A stretch of 56,398 bases of DNA, taken from assembly GCA_025361485.1 (NCBI GenBank), contig JANYLA010000094.1:1-56398 (forward strand), read 5' to 3'. Under the pieces are notes generated by a model that saw only the letters and a list, made by a program, of their open reading frames with translations, did not search any database and was not told the origin of the DNA. This document shows, in pieces, positions 15,849-25,064 of the stretch; position 1 is the first letter of the stretch, and each line of letters starts with the position of its first letter. The position numbers were made by a program, and so were the translations under genes. The stretch is from Bacteroidales bacterium (lineage in GTDB: Bacteria; Bacteroidota; Bacteroidia; Bacteroidales; Tenuifilaceae).

Positions 15849-16553
15849 ATGAATTGGTTAGAGCGAACAGAACTTCTGCTGGGTGCAGAAAAAATTGAGA
15901 AGTTAAAGAATAGCCATGTACTGATAGTTGGTCTTGGTGGGGTTGGGGCTTATGCTGCCGAGCAGATCTGCCGAGCAGGGATTGGAGAAATGACAATCGT
16001 TGATGGGGATAACATTCATCTTACAAATATAAACCGCCAACTGCCTGCATTAACCAGCTCACTTGGTCAGCCAAAGGCTGAGTATATGGGCCAAAGGTTG
16101 CTCGATATTAACCCTGAACTGAAACTGCATATTATTCAAGAGTATATCCGCGATGAGCGAATGAAAGAGATAATTTCACAACCGTATGATTATGTGGTTG
16201 ATGCCATTGATACTCTTTCCCCTAAGATTTTTTTGATTCACGATACCATCAAGTATGGAAATCGTATTGTTAGCTCCATGGGAGCTGGCGGAAAAGTTAA
16301 TCCATCGTTGATTCAAGTTGCTGATATCTCCGAGTCGCATATTTGCCCTTTGGCTCGAATCCTCCGTAAAAGACTTCGTAGGCTTGGAATCCATAGTGGA
16401 TTTAAAGTTGTATTCTCACCCGAGGAGATTCCCGATGGCTCAACTCGCCCTTGCGAAGGGGAACCCAACAAAAAAACTACTGTAGGTACAATTTCCTATA
16501 TGCCGCCTATCTTTGGGTGCTATATCGCATCGGTGGTAATTAGGGACTTGTAG
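15849..16553 (+). CDS. tcdA: tRNA threonylcarbamoyladenosine dehydratase TcdA
   Basis: 234 residues, E1-like (ThiF/MoeB) fold. The nucleotide loop is LIVGLGGVGAYAAEQ (25-39). VDGDNIHLTNINRQ (51-64) holds the adenylation-site Asp and Arg. The motif VDAIDTLSPK and the late PLARILRKRLRRLGIHSGFKV region are typical of TcdA/CsdL rather than ThiF. It lacks the zinc-binding CxxC pairs of MoeB. The enzyme cyclises t6A37 to ct6A in tRNAs. It is probably a single gene. Confidence 0.94.
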   Translation: MNWLERTELLLGAEKIEKLKNSHVLIVGLGGVGAYAAEQICRAGIGEMTIVDGDNIHLTNINRQLPALTSSLGQPKAEYMGQRLLDINPELKLHIIQEYIRDERMKEIISQPYDYVVDAIDTLSPKIFLIHDTIKYGNRIVSSMGAGGKVNPSLIQVADISESHICPLARILRKRLRRLGIHSGFKVVFSPEEIPDGSTRPCEGEPNKKTTVGTISYMPPIFGCYIASVVIRDL

Positions 16554-16781
16554 GCTTTAGTGATATATACTCAATCTTAATATTTCGGTTTGAGAATATT
16601 TATAGAATAAAACTATATATATTGATACATTTTTATTAAATATCTTTCAAAAATATCTTCAAGTATCAGCAGGTAAGCAATATGTATTTATTTGTATAAG
16701 TTTATTTTGATTTTAAGTGAAGCTCTATTGACTTTGATTTAGGAATGGTTGACATTTGAAAATGTAAAAGTGATTTTACAA

Positions 16782-16806
16782 CCTAACCTAACCTAACCTA
16801 ACCTAA
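16782..16806 (+). repeat. five tandem CCTAA repeats in a 5' leader
   Basis: Five exact copies of the 5-bp unit CCTAA end 6 nt before the ATG of the caspase-like gene. This is the only clear simple-sequence repeat of this kind in the window. Copy-number change would shift leader length, not reading frame. Confidence 0.95.
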
Positions 16807-16812
16807 TTTATT

Positions 16813-17658
16813 ATGAAAATTCAGAAATTGACAAATTTAGCACTAGTTGCTATGCTTGCTGGGGTAACTTTAATCAGTTGTTCTAAAAAGGATGATCTTA
16901 ACCTTACTAATGATGAGCAGACCTCATATAGCGTAAGACCTGATTTTGCTACGTTGGATAACAGACCTGCTGAAGTAATTGCAAAGTTTCAGGTTACTGA
17001 AACTCAACCTGCCAAACTTGATGAAACTACCGCGAAAGGTACTAAGTATGCATTGGTTATTGGTATTTCGAACTATTCAGGTACAGCAAACGACCTACAG
17101 TATTGCGATGATGATGCTAACGATTGGAAAGCTCGTTTGGTAAAAGAAGGGTATACTGTTACTTCGTTAATTGATTTGGCAGCAACAAACAGTGCTATTC
17201 AATCTGCATTAACTACACTTGCAAGCAAGGCAATAGCAGGTAATGAAATAACTTTTATATACTCAGGTCATGGCAGTAGCGGTAATATTATTTCAACCGA
17301 TTTATACTATATTAGTAGTTCCTATTTTAAAACAAAATTTTCTACTGCAAAAAGCACAAAGATGTTTTTTAGCTTTGATGCTTGCCAGATAGGTGCTATG
17401 GCTACAAGCCTTAGCGCAACAGGTAGAATTATTGCTGTTGCATCAAATACAACTATATATTCATATGATGGCGATGCAACTATGAAAAATGGTGTGTTTA
17501 CTTACTATCAAATGAAAGGATTCGATTCAATGGGCTATATTTATGTTGAAAACGATTGCAGCTACGCATGTACTCAAATGAAATCGTGGGCAAGCTCCAA
17601 TGGCGTTAGCGTTGCTCCTTCATATAAAGATTCTTACACTGGTAGTTTTGATTTGTAA
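16813..17658 (+). CDS. caspase-like (peptidase C14/metacaspase) lipoprotein
   Basis: 281 residues. A lipobox LISC (Cys23) shows export and lipidation. A linker (24-76) precedes a caspase-type domain starting KYALVIGISNY (78-88). The catalytic dyad appears intact: His153 in IYSGHGSSG and Cys191 in FDACQIGAM. The acidic S1 pocket feature of metacaspases (ANDLQYCDDDANDW, 92-105) is present. Metacaspases cleave after Arg or Lys. An envelope-anchored version could mature exported proteins or act in defence or cell death; its substrate is unknown. It is alone in its transcript, with a CCTAA-repeat leader and a strong terminator. Confidence 0.92.
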   Translation: MKIQKLTNLALVAMLAGVTLISCSKKDDLNLTNDEQTSYSVRPDFATLDNRPAEVIAKFQVTETQPAKLDETTAKGTKYALVIGISNYSGTANDLQYCDDDANDWKARLVKEGYTVTSLIDLAATNSAIQSALTTLASKAIAGNEITFIYSGHGSSGNIISTDLYYISSSYFKTKFSTAKSTKMFFSFDACQIGAMATSLSATGRIIAVASNTTIYSYDGDATMKNGVFTYYQMKGFDSMGYIYVENDCSYACTQMKSWASSNGVSVAPSYKDSYTGSFDL

Positions 17659-17683
17659 GATTTTAAAATAAATCCAACAACTT

Positions 17684-17720
17684 AAAGATGCTGCCCAATT
17701 GGGCAGCATCTTTATTTTTT
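17684..17720. terminator. strong bidirectional terminator
   Basis: A 30-nt perfect palindrome (17684-17713; centre AATT) with an AT tail TTTATTTTTT, between the caspase-like gene and the minus-strand winged-helix gene. Confidence 0.93.
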
Positions 17721-17891
17721 AATATCGTAGAAACATCGAATGGGGGAGTGAACTTTATCAACTTTTACAAGCTGTTTAATCGCTTTCTCAACCTCTTTTT
17801 TATCGATCCCAGAAGCATCAGCTATTTCACCAGCTCTCATTGGCTTTCCAGAATCCTTGAGGGCTTTAATTACTTTGTCAGTTGTTTCCAT
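17712..17891 (-). CDS. mini winged-helix DNA-binding protein
   Basis: 59 residues from the ATG at 17891; an upstream in-frame start would add 20 poorly conserved residues. It is a single winged helix: a helix at 4-13, the turn-helix AGEIADASGIDKKEVEKAIKQL (about 19-40) and the wing VHSPIRCFYDIK. Similar stand-alone small winged-helix proteins occur widely in anaerobes and some are FeoC-like, with no firm function known. It lies next to the metal-transport genes; whether it regulates them is not shown by the sequence. Confidence 0.75.
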   Translation of the reverse strand: METTDKVIKALKDSGKPMRAGEIADASGIDKKEVEKAIKQLVKVDKVHSPIRCFYDIKK

Positions 17892-17924
17892 AGTGTGAAA
17901 TTTAATATGTTTATAAGTGGACAA

Positions 17925-18030
17925 GTTAATAAGAAAAGGGGCAAGTGGCAAGCAAAAAGGAAATTATGGGTTTAGTTCATCTAAAAAACTTTCCAGTTCT
18001 TACTTATCGCTTGTCGCTTGTCACTTCTCA
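17925..18030 (-). repeat. degenerate AAGTGACAAGCGACAAGCGATAAG words
   Basis: Read on the minus strand, AAGTGACAAGCGACAAGCG begins at the last Lys and stop codon of the CDF gene. Further downstream is a plus-strand GGGGCAAGTGGCAAGC word. It is the same word family as at 10388 and 15737. Confidence 0.55.
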
Positions 18031-18662
18031 TGGCATCCACACGAACATCCCATCTTCTCAGCCTTTGATTTTTCGAACGCTTCGCGTCCTTCGGTGAAGG
18101 CAAACCATGCTATTCCCAATGAGCCGATAATGTCGAAATAGCTAATTCCAAAGATTAGATATAGCAAACTTGAGCCTAAAAGAATAAATGATAGGTAGAA
18201 ACAGGTTTTAGTGCAGTTCGCATCAGCAATAATGGCATCAGATTTAAGTTTATTTCCAATGTTCATCTTTGCTTTCATCAGGAAATACATTGTAAGTATT
18301 GAGATTGATGAGATTATGATTCCAACAACGGTGGTTTCAGGTTTAATGCCCATTACAATGTTAATTACTGAGCCAACAACCAAACCAGCCGTTAATAGAT
18401 AAAATGCTGTTCCTGTAATTCTAAGCGCTTGTCTTTCGAACCTATCATAAGTTTTAGCGTTGGAGTGTTGCATGCGAATAACCATATGCAGCACTCCAAC
18501 TCCTGATATCACTTCAACAAAGCTATCAACACCAAATCCAAGTAAAGCTAGAGTATTATCACTTGCACCGAAAAAAACTGAAACCAACCCCTCGGCAATG
18601 TTATACACAACGGTTATTATTGCAAGGATTAACGCGGATCTTAAAAGTTTCTTGTTTTCCAT
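18021..18662 (-). CDS. compact CDF-family cation transporter
   Basis: 213 residues with about six hydrophobic segments. A membrane metal site is suggested by Asp46/Glu50 (GFGVDSFVEVISG) and by SDAIIADANCTKTC (141-154), where the CDF second-site Asp is kept and Cys residues are added. The usual cytoplasmic C-terminal domain (about 80 residues) is missing; a short CxCxCH tail (Cys206, Cys208, Cys210, His211) replaces it. It is probably an efflux carrier for a soft or transition metal. It is divergent from the Cus-type operon at 18794. The stop codon starts an AAGTGACAAGC word on the minus strand. Confidence 0.88.
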   Translation of the reverse strand: MENKKLLRSALILAIITVVYNIAEGLVSVFFGASDNTLALLGFGVDSFVEVISGVGVLHMVIRMQHSNAKTYDRFERQALRITGTAFYLLTAGLVVGSVINIVMGIKPETTVVGIIISSISILTMYFLMKAKMNIGNKLKSDAIIADANCTKTCFYLSFILLGSSLLYLIFGISYFDIIGSLGIAWFAFTEGREAFEKSKAEKMGCSCGCHEK

Positions 18663-18793
18663 TTTAAAAAAATAATCATAGAGTTAAAATATTCGCTAAA
18701 CACCAAATGCTAAAAACGAAACACTATTTGTTAAACCATTGTTTCATCTTATAGTCTATTAAAATACAATTATTATAGCTTATTTTGTAGAGT

Positions 18794-19108
18794 ATGAAGA
18801 TAATCGCAATCATATTTAGCGTTTTCATTCTTTACTTGGTATCAGTGCCATGCGTTGATGAGATTATTCATATTGAAAAGTCAACCCTCGAGAATTCCAC
18901 TCCGCAAGGAAGTCCTTGTAACCATAAAGACCACGATGCATGTACCCCATTCTGTGTATGCGCATGTTGTGGTGTCGTTGTCGTTCTTGCAAATGCACAT
19001 TTCAATACTCAACCTGTTTATGTCTTTGAAACAGAGTTTTTAAGTATTTATAAAGAAATTACCTCAAGTTTTTCTCAATCATTCTGGCAGCCTCCAAAGT
19101 TGGTTTAA
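18794..19108 (+). CDS. DUF6660-like Cys/His-rich exported protein
   Basis: 104 residues. An N-terminal hydrophobic segment (1-19) acts as a signal or anchor. The core has many metal-type ligands: Cys42, His44, His47, Cys50, Cys54, Cys56, Cys58 and Cys59 in CNHKDHDACTPFCVCACC. It resembles the DUF6660 proteins that in Bacteroidota precede CusA-type efflux genes. It is probably a small periplasmic metal-binding accessory. The gap to the RND gene is 165 nt, so co-transcription is likely but not proven. Confidence 0.82.
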   Translation: MKIIAIIFSVFILYLVSVPCVDEIIHIEKSTLENSTPQGSPCNHKDHDACTPFCVCACCGVVVVLANAHFNTQPVYVFETEFLSIYKEITSSFSQSFWQPPKLV

Positions 19109-19273
19109 CTAATTTCTCAATTATCTATTTAGCTTAAAGCAAAGGTTATGAACTTTTGTTTTAACAATTTTAATGTTTAGTCTATTAGACTATAGACTGA
19201 AGGGTTAAAGACTAAATTCCTACAGCCTAATGGCCTACAACCAAATCAATTTTCAATGAAATTCTAAAAAAAA

Positions 19274-22200
19274 ATGATTGAAAAAATAATAGGATTCTCT
19301 ATTAAGAACAAAGCAATTATCGGATTGTTTACACTGGCGTTAATCGTTTGGGGTGTTTTTTCCTTATCACAATTGCCCATCGATGCGGTACCCGATATTA
19401 CAAATAATCAGGTTCAGATAATTTCAGTTGCACCAACCTTGGCTGTCCAGGAGGTTGAGCGTTTTATTACAACTCCTGTTGAGGTGTCGATGGCAAATAT
19501 TCCCGATGTTGTGGAACTTCGTTCCATTTCACGGCTAGGATTATCAGTAGTTACTGTTGTTTTCGAAGACCATGTAGATATCTATAAAGCTCGTATGCTG
19601 GTTGGTGAGCGTTTAAAAGAAGCGGAAGAGCAAATTCCTCAAGGTGTTACTACACCTGCTATGGCTCCTGTTTCAACAGGCCTTGGCGAGATATACCAGT
19701 ACACATTACACAGAATGCCTGGGTATGAGAATAAGTATTCGCCAATGGATTTACGAACAGTTCAGGATTGGATAGTTCGTCGCGAAATGCTTGGAACCGT
19801 AGGCGTTGCCGATGTGAATAGCTATGGTGGATTTTTGAAACAATACGAGGTTGCCATCAATCCTGAGCGACTTCGCAGTATGAACCTGTGTTTGAATGAC
19901 ATATTTGATGCTCTAGAAAAAAATAATGAAAATACCGGAGGAGCATATATTGATAAAAAACCCAATGCCTACTTTATTCGAGGCATCGGATTAGCAACCA
20001 CCCTTGAGGATATTCAGAAAATTGTTGTGAAGACCAATTCTCAAGGAATACCAGTTCTTATTCGCGATGTGGCAACCGTGCAGTTTGGCAGTGCTCCCCG
20101 ATATGGCGCTTTTGTTGCCGATACTCTGGGAGAAGCAGTTGGCGGTGTTGTGATGATGCTAAAAGGAGCCAATGCTCATCAAGTAATTGATAATGTTAAA
20201 GAGCGATTAGTAACCATTCAGAAGAGTTTACCTGAAGGAGTTACCATTCAACCATATCTTGACAGAACTGACCTTGTGAGTCGTTCAATTAATACAGTAA
20301 CAAGAAATTTGGTTGAAGGGGGATTGATCGTTGTATTCGTTCTTGTTCTACTTCTGGGTAATCTACGAGCAGGGCTGATAGTTGCATCGGTAATACCGCT
20401 GGCTATGCTTTTTGCCATCTCATTGATGAAAATTTTTGGAGTATCTGGAAACCTAATGAGCCTTGGGGCAATCGATTTTGGATTGATTGTCGATGGGGCG
20501 GTAATTATTGTGGAAAGTGTTGTTCATCGGTTGTTCTTAAGTCAGCATCATCATAAAGGGGTTAAGCGACTCACACAGCAACAGGTTGATGTTGAGGTTC
20601 TTGATTCAGCTAAGCGGATGATGAGTTCTGCAACATTTGGACAAGTAATAATATTAATTGTTTATCTACCTATTCTTGCACTGATAGGCATTGAAGGGAA
20701 AATGTTCCGGCCTATGGCGGAGGTTGTTTCTTTTGCAATTTTAGGTGCAATAATCCTTTCGTTAACCTATGTTCCTGTTGCGTCAGCGCTGTTTCTGAGT
20801 AAGAATACCGAACACAAACCAAATATATCAGACAAGTTGATGAGAGTCATTCAGAAAGTGTTTGACCCAATCATCAATTTGGCTTTACGAAGAAAAATAA
20901 CTGTTCTTGTTGTATCTCTCTTGATGCTTATTGGTAGTTTTATGGTTTTCAATAATCTGGGTGGAGAGTTTTTGCCACAGCTCAATGAGGGCGATTTGGC
21001 TGCAGGTGTTATGACGCTTCAAGGTGGTTCACTATCAAATACTATCGAGACGGTTGAAAAAGCAAATAAAATACTGCTATCAAACTTTCCTGAGGTTAAA
21101 CAAGCCATTTGTAAGATTGGCGCTGCTGAAATTCCTACCGACCCTACGCCGATGGAAACTGGTGATTATATAATCACTCTGAAGGAGCAGAGCGAATGGA
21201 CATCTGCTGAAACCCGCGAGGAGTTGATTGAGAAGATGGAGAAAGCACTTTCGGTGTTGCCAGGTGTTAAGTTTGAGTTTCAGCAACCTATTCAGATGCG
21301 TTTTAACGAGCTGATGACAGGCTCTCGCCAAGATGTGGCAATTAAAATCTTTGGCGATAATTTGGATATTCTCTCATCGAATGCATCAAAGGTGGAACGC
21401 ATTATTCAGAATATTGTGGGTGTTCAGGATATCAATGTTGAGAAGGTTACTGGTCTACCTCAGATTCAGATTGAATACAACCGCGATAAGATTGCAATGT
21501 ATGGTTTAAATATTGTTGATGTGAACAGGTTGGTTCGAACTGCATTTGCAGGCTCTGCTGCTGGTGTAATCTATGATGAGGACAAACGATTTGACTTGGT
21601 AGTTCGATTTGAAGAAGAGTTCCGACAAGATTTAGATAATGTCCGAAATCTCTACGTTCCGCTTTCCTCAGGTGAGCAAATTAGCCTCGACCAGATAGCC
21701 GATATTCAGATTAAGGCAGGACCCGCTCAGATATCTCGCGAGAACACTAAACGACGCATAACCATTGGCTTCAACGTAAGGGGACGTGATGTGCAAAGCA
21801 TTATTTCAGAGGTTAAAACAAAAATCGAAAGTAGTATAAAACTGCCTGCAGGTTATTTTGTAACCTATGGGGGTCAGTTTGAAAATCTTGTAGCTGCTAA
21901 AAACCGTTTGGCAATTGCTGTTCCGGTAGCTCTATTATTAATATTTGTTCTTCTTTTCTTTACATTTCATTCTATAAAGCAAACACTTCTTATCTATACA
22001 GCCGTTCCGCTATCAGCAATTGGTGGGATAATGGCACTTTGGATTAGGGGTATGAACTTTAGTATATCAGCAGGTGTTGGATTTATAGCACTTTTTGGTG
22101 TTGCTGTGCTAAATGGAATTGTGCTTATCGCAGAATTTAATCGATTAGAAAAAGAGGAGGGAATTACTGATATCTACCAAAGGGTTCTAAAAGGACTTAG

Positions 22201-23662
22201 AACAAGACTTCGTCCAGTTGTGATGACTGCAGCTGTTGCATCGCTGGGTTTCTTACCTATGGCTTTATCAACTATGGCTGGAGCGGAAGTGCAAAAGCCT
22301 TTGGCTACAGTTGTTATTGGTGGTTTGTTAACAGCAACTCTTCTTACACTAATTGTTCTTCCAGTTCTCTATGTGTTATTCTCAAATGGTAATAAGAAAT
22401 CAAATGGTTTAGGTATGAATACAAGTCCAATAATAGCCATTGTGTTAATGGTTGGGGGATTATTATTCTCACAAAACACTGCCGCGCAAGGGAAACCAAA
22501 GGCTTTGAATTTAACTCAAGCGGTTCAATTTGCCATTGACAGTAATCTGAATGTTCAGTCGTCCGCATACCAAGTGGAGTTTCAGAAAGCCCTAAAGGGC
22601 TCATCCTGGGATATTGGTAAAACCAATATCGACCTTGAGTATGGTCAATCAAATTCCTATGTTAGGGATAATGCAATTACGGTTTCGCAATCATTCGCAT
22701 TCCCCACTCTTTATGCTAATCAGCATAAACTGGCGAAAGCGAATGTTAAAAGTAGTGAGATTGAACTTATGATTTCTCGCAACGAAATTGCTAAGGTGGT
22801 TAAGAATACTTGGTGGGAAATGGCCTATTTCTGCACAAAGTTGAAACTGCTTCAATATCAGGATAGTCTTTATACTGGATTTTTAAACGCAGCAACACGT
22901 AAGGCTCAAATTGGAGAAACCAATATGCTTGAGAAATTAAGCGCCGAATCACAAAGCCTTGAGATTAAAAATCAGGTTAATCAAACCAAGTCTGAAATTA
23001 ATATTTTAAAGAAAAGGCTGCAAATACTACTTAACACAAAGCAATCTATTGTTCCGCTAGACACAGTTTTAGTAAAACTGAATGCCTCTATTTTTGATAT
23101 TCTTTTATCATCAACAAATCCTTTGCTTACATTGAATTCTCAAAAGGTTGAGGTTGCAAGAATGGAATCAAAAGTGGAGAAATCAAAGGTTTTACCTGAG
23201 TTTTCATTGGGATACATTAGCAAGACTATCATTGGGTCACCCATATTCGGCGGAAATGCTGGTCCTGCCAATAGGTTTATTGGAATGCAAGCAGGTATTG
23301 CAATACCTCTTTGGTTTTATCCTCAAAAAGCCAAAATAAAGGCAGCCAAAATAAATTATCAAATTGCTGAAACAAATGCTCAATCATATAGGACAGCACT
23401 TGAGGGTGAGTATGAAACTTTAATTCAGGATTACAATAAGTATAAGATTAGTATTGATTACTATGAGAAGTCCGCTTTGCCTCAAGCTGATATGATAATT
23501 AATCAATCAGCTAAGACTTATAAAGCGGGAGAACTTGATTATTTGGAATATATTCAGACTTTAACAAGAGCCTTGCAAATCAAGGGGAACTATTTGGAAA
23601 CACTAAAACTATACAATCAATCGGTTGTAGCCTTGGAATTTATAATTGGTAAAACTTATTAA
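19274..23662 (+). CDS. CusA/CzcA heavy-metal RND pump fused to a TolC-family outer-membrane channel
   Basis: 1462 residues. Residues 1 to about 1038 are a complete HME-RND pump: TM1 (11-30), the porter domain beginning ITTPVEVSMANIPDV, TM4 with LGAIDFGLIVDGAVII (about 397-412, proton-relay Asp), a second porter half, and the last TM block ending VLPVLYVLF. A second hydrophobic, signal-like segment (about 1048-1066) leads to a TolC/OEP domain (about 1075-1462) of long helices and LTQAVQFAIDSNLNVQ. Cus/Czc pumps export Cu/Ag or Co/Zn/Cd; the specific metal cannot be told. The adaptor gene follows after 10 nt. Confidence 0.96.
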   Translation: MIEKIIGFSIKNKAIIGLFTLALIVWGVFSLSQLPIDAVPDITNNQVQIISVAPTLAVQEVERFITTPVEVSMANIPDVVELRSISRLGLSVVTVVFEDHVDIYKARMLVGERLKEAEEQIPQGVTTPAMAPVSTGLGEIYQYTLHRMPGYENKYSPMDLRTVQDWIVRREMLGTVGVADVNSYGGFLKQYEVAINPERLRSMNLCLNDIFDALEKNNENTGGAYIDKKPNAYFIRGIGLATTLEDIQKIVVKTNSQGIPVLIRDVATVQFGSAPRYGAFVADTLGEAVGGVVMMLKGANAHQVIDNVKERLVTIQKSLPEGVTIQPYLDRTDLVSRSINTVTRNLVEGGLIVVFVLVLLLGNLRAGLIVASVIPLAMLFAISLMKIFGVSGNLMSLGAIDFGLIVDGAVIIVESVVHRLFLSQHHHKGVKRLTQQQVDVEVLDSAKRMMSSATFGQVIILIVYLPILALIGIEGKMFRPMAEVVSFAILGAIILSLTYVPVASALFLSKNTEHKPNISDKLMRVIQKVFDPIINLALRRKITVLVVSLLMLIGSFMVFNNLGGEFLPQLNEGDLAAGVMTLQGGSLSNTIETVEKANKILLSNFPEVKQAICKIGAAEIPTDPTPMETGDYIITLKEQSEWTSAETREELIEKMEKALSVLPGVKFEFQQPIQMRFNELMTGSRQDVAIKIFGDNLDILSSNASKVERIIQNIVGVQDINVEKVTGLPQIQIEYNRDKIAMYGLNIVDVNRLVRTAFAGSAAGVIYDEDKRFDLVVRFEEEFRQDLDNVRNLYVPLSSGEQISLDQIADIQIKAGPAQISRENTKRRITIGFNVRGRDVQSIISEVKTKIESSIKLPAGYFVTYGGQFENLVAAKNRLAIAVPVALLLIFVLLFFTFHSIKQTLLIYTAVPLSAIGGIMALWIRGMNFSISAGVGFIALFGVAVLNGIVLIAEFNRLEKEEGITDIYQRVLKGLRTRLRPVVMTAAVASLGFLPMALSTMAGAEVQKPLATVVIGGLLTATLLTLIVLPVLYVLFSNGNKKSNGLGMNTSPIIAIVLMVGGLLFSQNTAAQGKPKALNLTQAVQFAIDSNLNVQSSAYQVEFQKALKGSSWDIGKTNIDLEYGQSNSYVRDNAITVSQSFAFPTLYANQHKLAKANVKSSEIELMISRNEIAKVVKNTWWEMAYFCTKLKLLQYQDSLYTGFLNAATRKAQIGETNMLEKLSAESQSLEIKNQVNQTKSEINILKKRLQILLNTKQSIVPLDTVLVKLNASIFDILLSSTNPLLTLNSQKVEVARMESKVEKSKVLPEFSLGYISKTIIGSPIFGGNAGPANRFIGMQAGIAIPLWFYPQKAKIKAAKINYQIAETNAQSYRTALEGEYETLIQDYNKYKISIDYYEKSALPQADMIINQSAKTYKAGELDYLEYIQTLTRALQIKGNYLETLKLYNQSVVALEFIIGKTY

Positions 23663-23672
23663 TATTCATAAA

Positions 23673-24854
23673 ATGAGAACATTATTCAAAATAGCTGTAA
23701 TTACTATTATCAGCACATTATTATTTTCATGCTCAGGAAAGCAGAAAGTAGATGAATCAAAAGAGGTTGAGGTTTTGCCTGAGGATATCGTTGAACTCAG
23801 CATCGACCAGTTTAAAATTGCTGGAGTTGAGTATGGTAAAGTTGAGCAGAAAACGCTCAGCAATACTATAAAGGCGAGTGGTTTGGTAACCGTATCGCCA
23901 CAAAACCTAGTTTCCATTTGTGCTCCACTCGGTGGGTTCATAAAGAATATAGATTTGGTTCAGGGTAGTCCTGTTCGAAAAGGTCAAACCCTAGCAGTAA
24001 TCGAAAATACTGAGTTTATTGAACTTCAGCAGAACTATCTCGATGCAAAGAGCAAACTTGAATTTGCCGAGGGTGAGTATAATCGTCATAACGAGCTTTA
24101 CAAAGATGATGTTTATTCCAAGCAGACCTTTCAAGAGGCAAATTCAAATTATAAAAGTTTAAAAGCACTGGTAAATGCTCTTGGACAAAAGTTGGCGCTA
24201 ATTGGGATTGATGCTTCAGTATTGCAAGAGGATAAAATATCACGTTCTGTAACTATTCTATCTCCAATTAGTGGATTTGTAAAGGCTGTTAATGAAAATG
24301 TTGGAAAATACGTTGCTCCAACCGATGTGATTTTTGAGGTAATTAATACAGATAAAATCACCCTAGAATTGACCCTTTTCGAGAAGGAAATATTTAAAAT
24401 CAATATTGGACAGAAACTCCACTTTTCTATTCCAAATGACGAAGCAAATCATTATGATGCAATTATAACTCAGGCTGGTAGGTCGATTGCAGCAGATAAA
24501 ACGGTAAAGGTTTATGCGGTAGTAAATCAACCATCAACTAGAATATTACCAGGTATGTTTGTAAGTGCTTTAATCGAAACAACAAGCAATCCTGTATCGT
24601 CTCTACCCTCTGAGTCAGTTGTTCAGTTTGATGAAAAGTACTACATCTTTTTATTCGATAAGGATAAAGAGGAGAATGGAAAACCATTTACCGAATTTAA
24701 AATGGTTGAGGTAGGCAAAGGAATCATTGATGGTGGATATACTGAGGTAATTCTTCCTAGTGGATTTGATATGAATAATATTAAAGTTGTTGTTAAAGGT
24801 GCTTATAACCTATTGGCCGCAAAAAAGAATGCCGGTGAGATGAGTTGTGGGTAG
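23673..24854 (+). CDS. RND efflux periplasmic adaptor (CusB/CzcB type), lipoprotein
   Basis: 393 residues from the ATG at 23673. An in-frame TTG at 23646 would overlap the pump gene and spoil the signal peptide. The lipobox is LLFSC (Cys20). A barrel-sandwich half (about 65-115, GFIKNIDLVQGSPVRKGQTL), a helical hairpin (about 117-165), the second half (SGFVKAVNENVGKYV) and a beta-barrel/MP domain follow. It ends in a short CG. It bridges the inner-membrane pump and the TolC part of the fusion. It is translated directly after the fusion gene. Confidence 0.94.
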   Translation: MRTLFKIAVITIISTLLFSCSGKQKVDESKEVEVLPEDIVELSIDQFKIAGVEYGKVEQKTLSNTIKASGLVTVSPQNLVSICAPLGGFIKNIDLVQGSPVRKGQTLAVIENTEFIELQQNYLDAKSKLEFAEGEYNRHNELYKDDVYSKQTFQEANSNYKSLKALVNALGQKLALIGIDASVLQEDKISRSVTILSPISGFVKAVNENVGKYVAPTDVIFEVINTDKITLELTLFEKEIFKINIGQKLHFSIPNDEANHYDAIITQAGRSIAADKTVKVYAVVNQPSTRILPGMFVSALIETTSNPVSSLPSESVVQFDEKYYIFLFDKDKEENGKPFTEFKMVEVGKGIIDGGYTEVILPSGFDMNNIKVVVKGAYNLLAAKKNAGEMSCG

Positions 24855-24910
24855 ATTTGTTCGGAAATATTAAACTTAAGTGTTTTTAGAATGTTGTTTA
24901 GTTAGTATTT

Positions 24911-24976
24911 GGAATAATGGAATAATGGAATAATGGGTTTTCCTACTCAATTTTTCTTCCAATATTCCATTGTTCC
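24911..24976. repeat. GGAATAAT triplicate and imperfect 19-bp inverted repeat
   Basis: Three GGAATAAT units (24911-24934); 24911-24929 pairs with 24958-24976 with two mismatches around a 28-nt loop. It lies between the adaptor and the CDF gene. Confidence 0.8.
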
Positions 24977-25064
24977 AACATTTCAGCTAATATATTCGAA
25001 GTAAGTAAATAAGCAATTAAAACAATTTCTTTCTTTTAAGCATGTTCAATATTCAAAATTAGGA

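Noticed and set aside
16782-16806. CCTAA array as a CRISPR or telomere-like element
   Set aside because: Only 5-bp units with no spacers; interpreted as a simple-sequence repeat.
17917-18141. 74-codon plus-strand frame
   Set aside because: Antisense to the CDF gene and repeat words; no coding features.
23646-23672. TTG start for the adaptor gene overlapping the RND fusion
   Set aside because: ATG at 23673 gives a clean lipoprotein signal and avoids the overlap.
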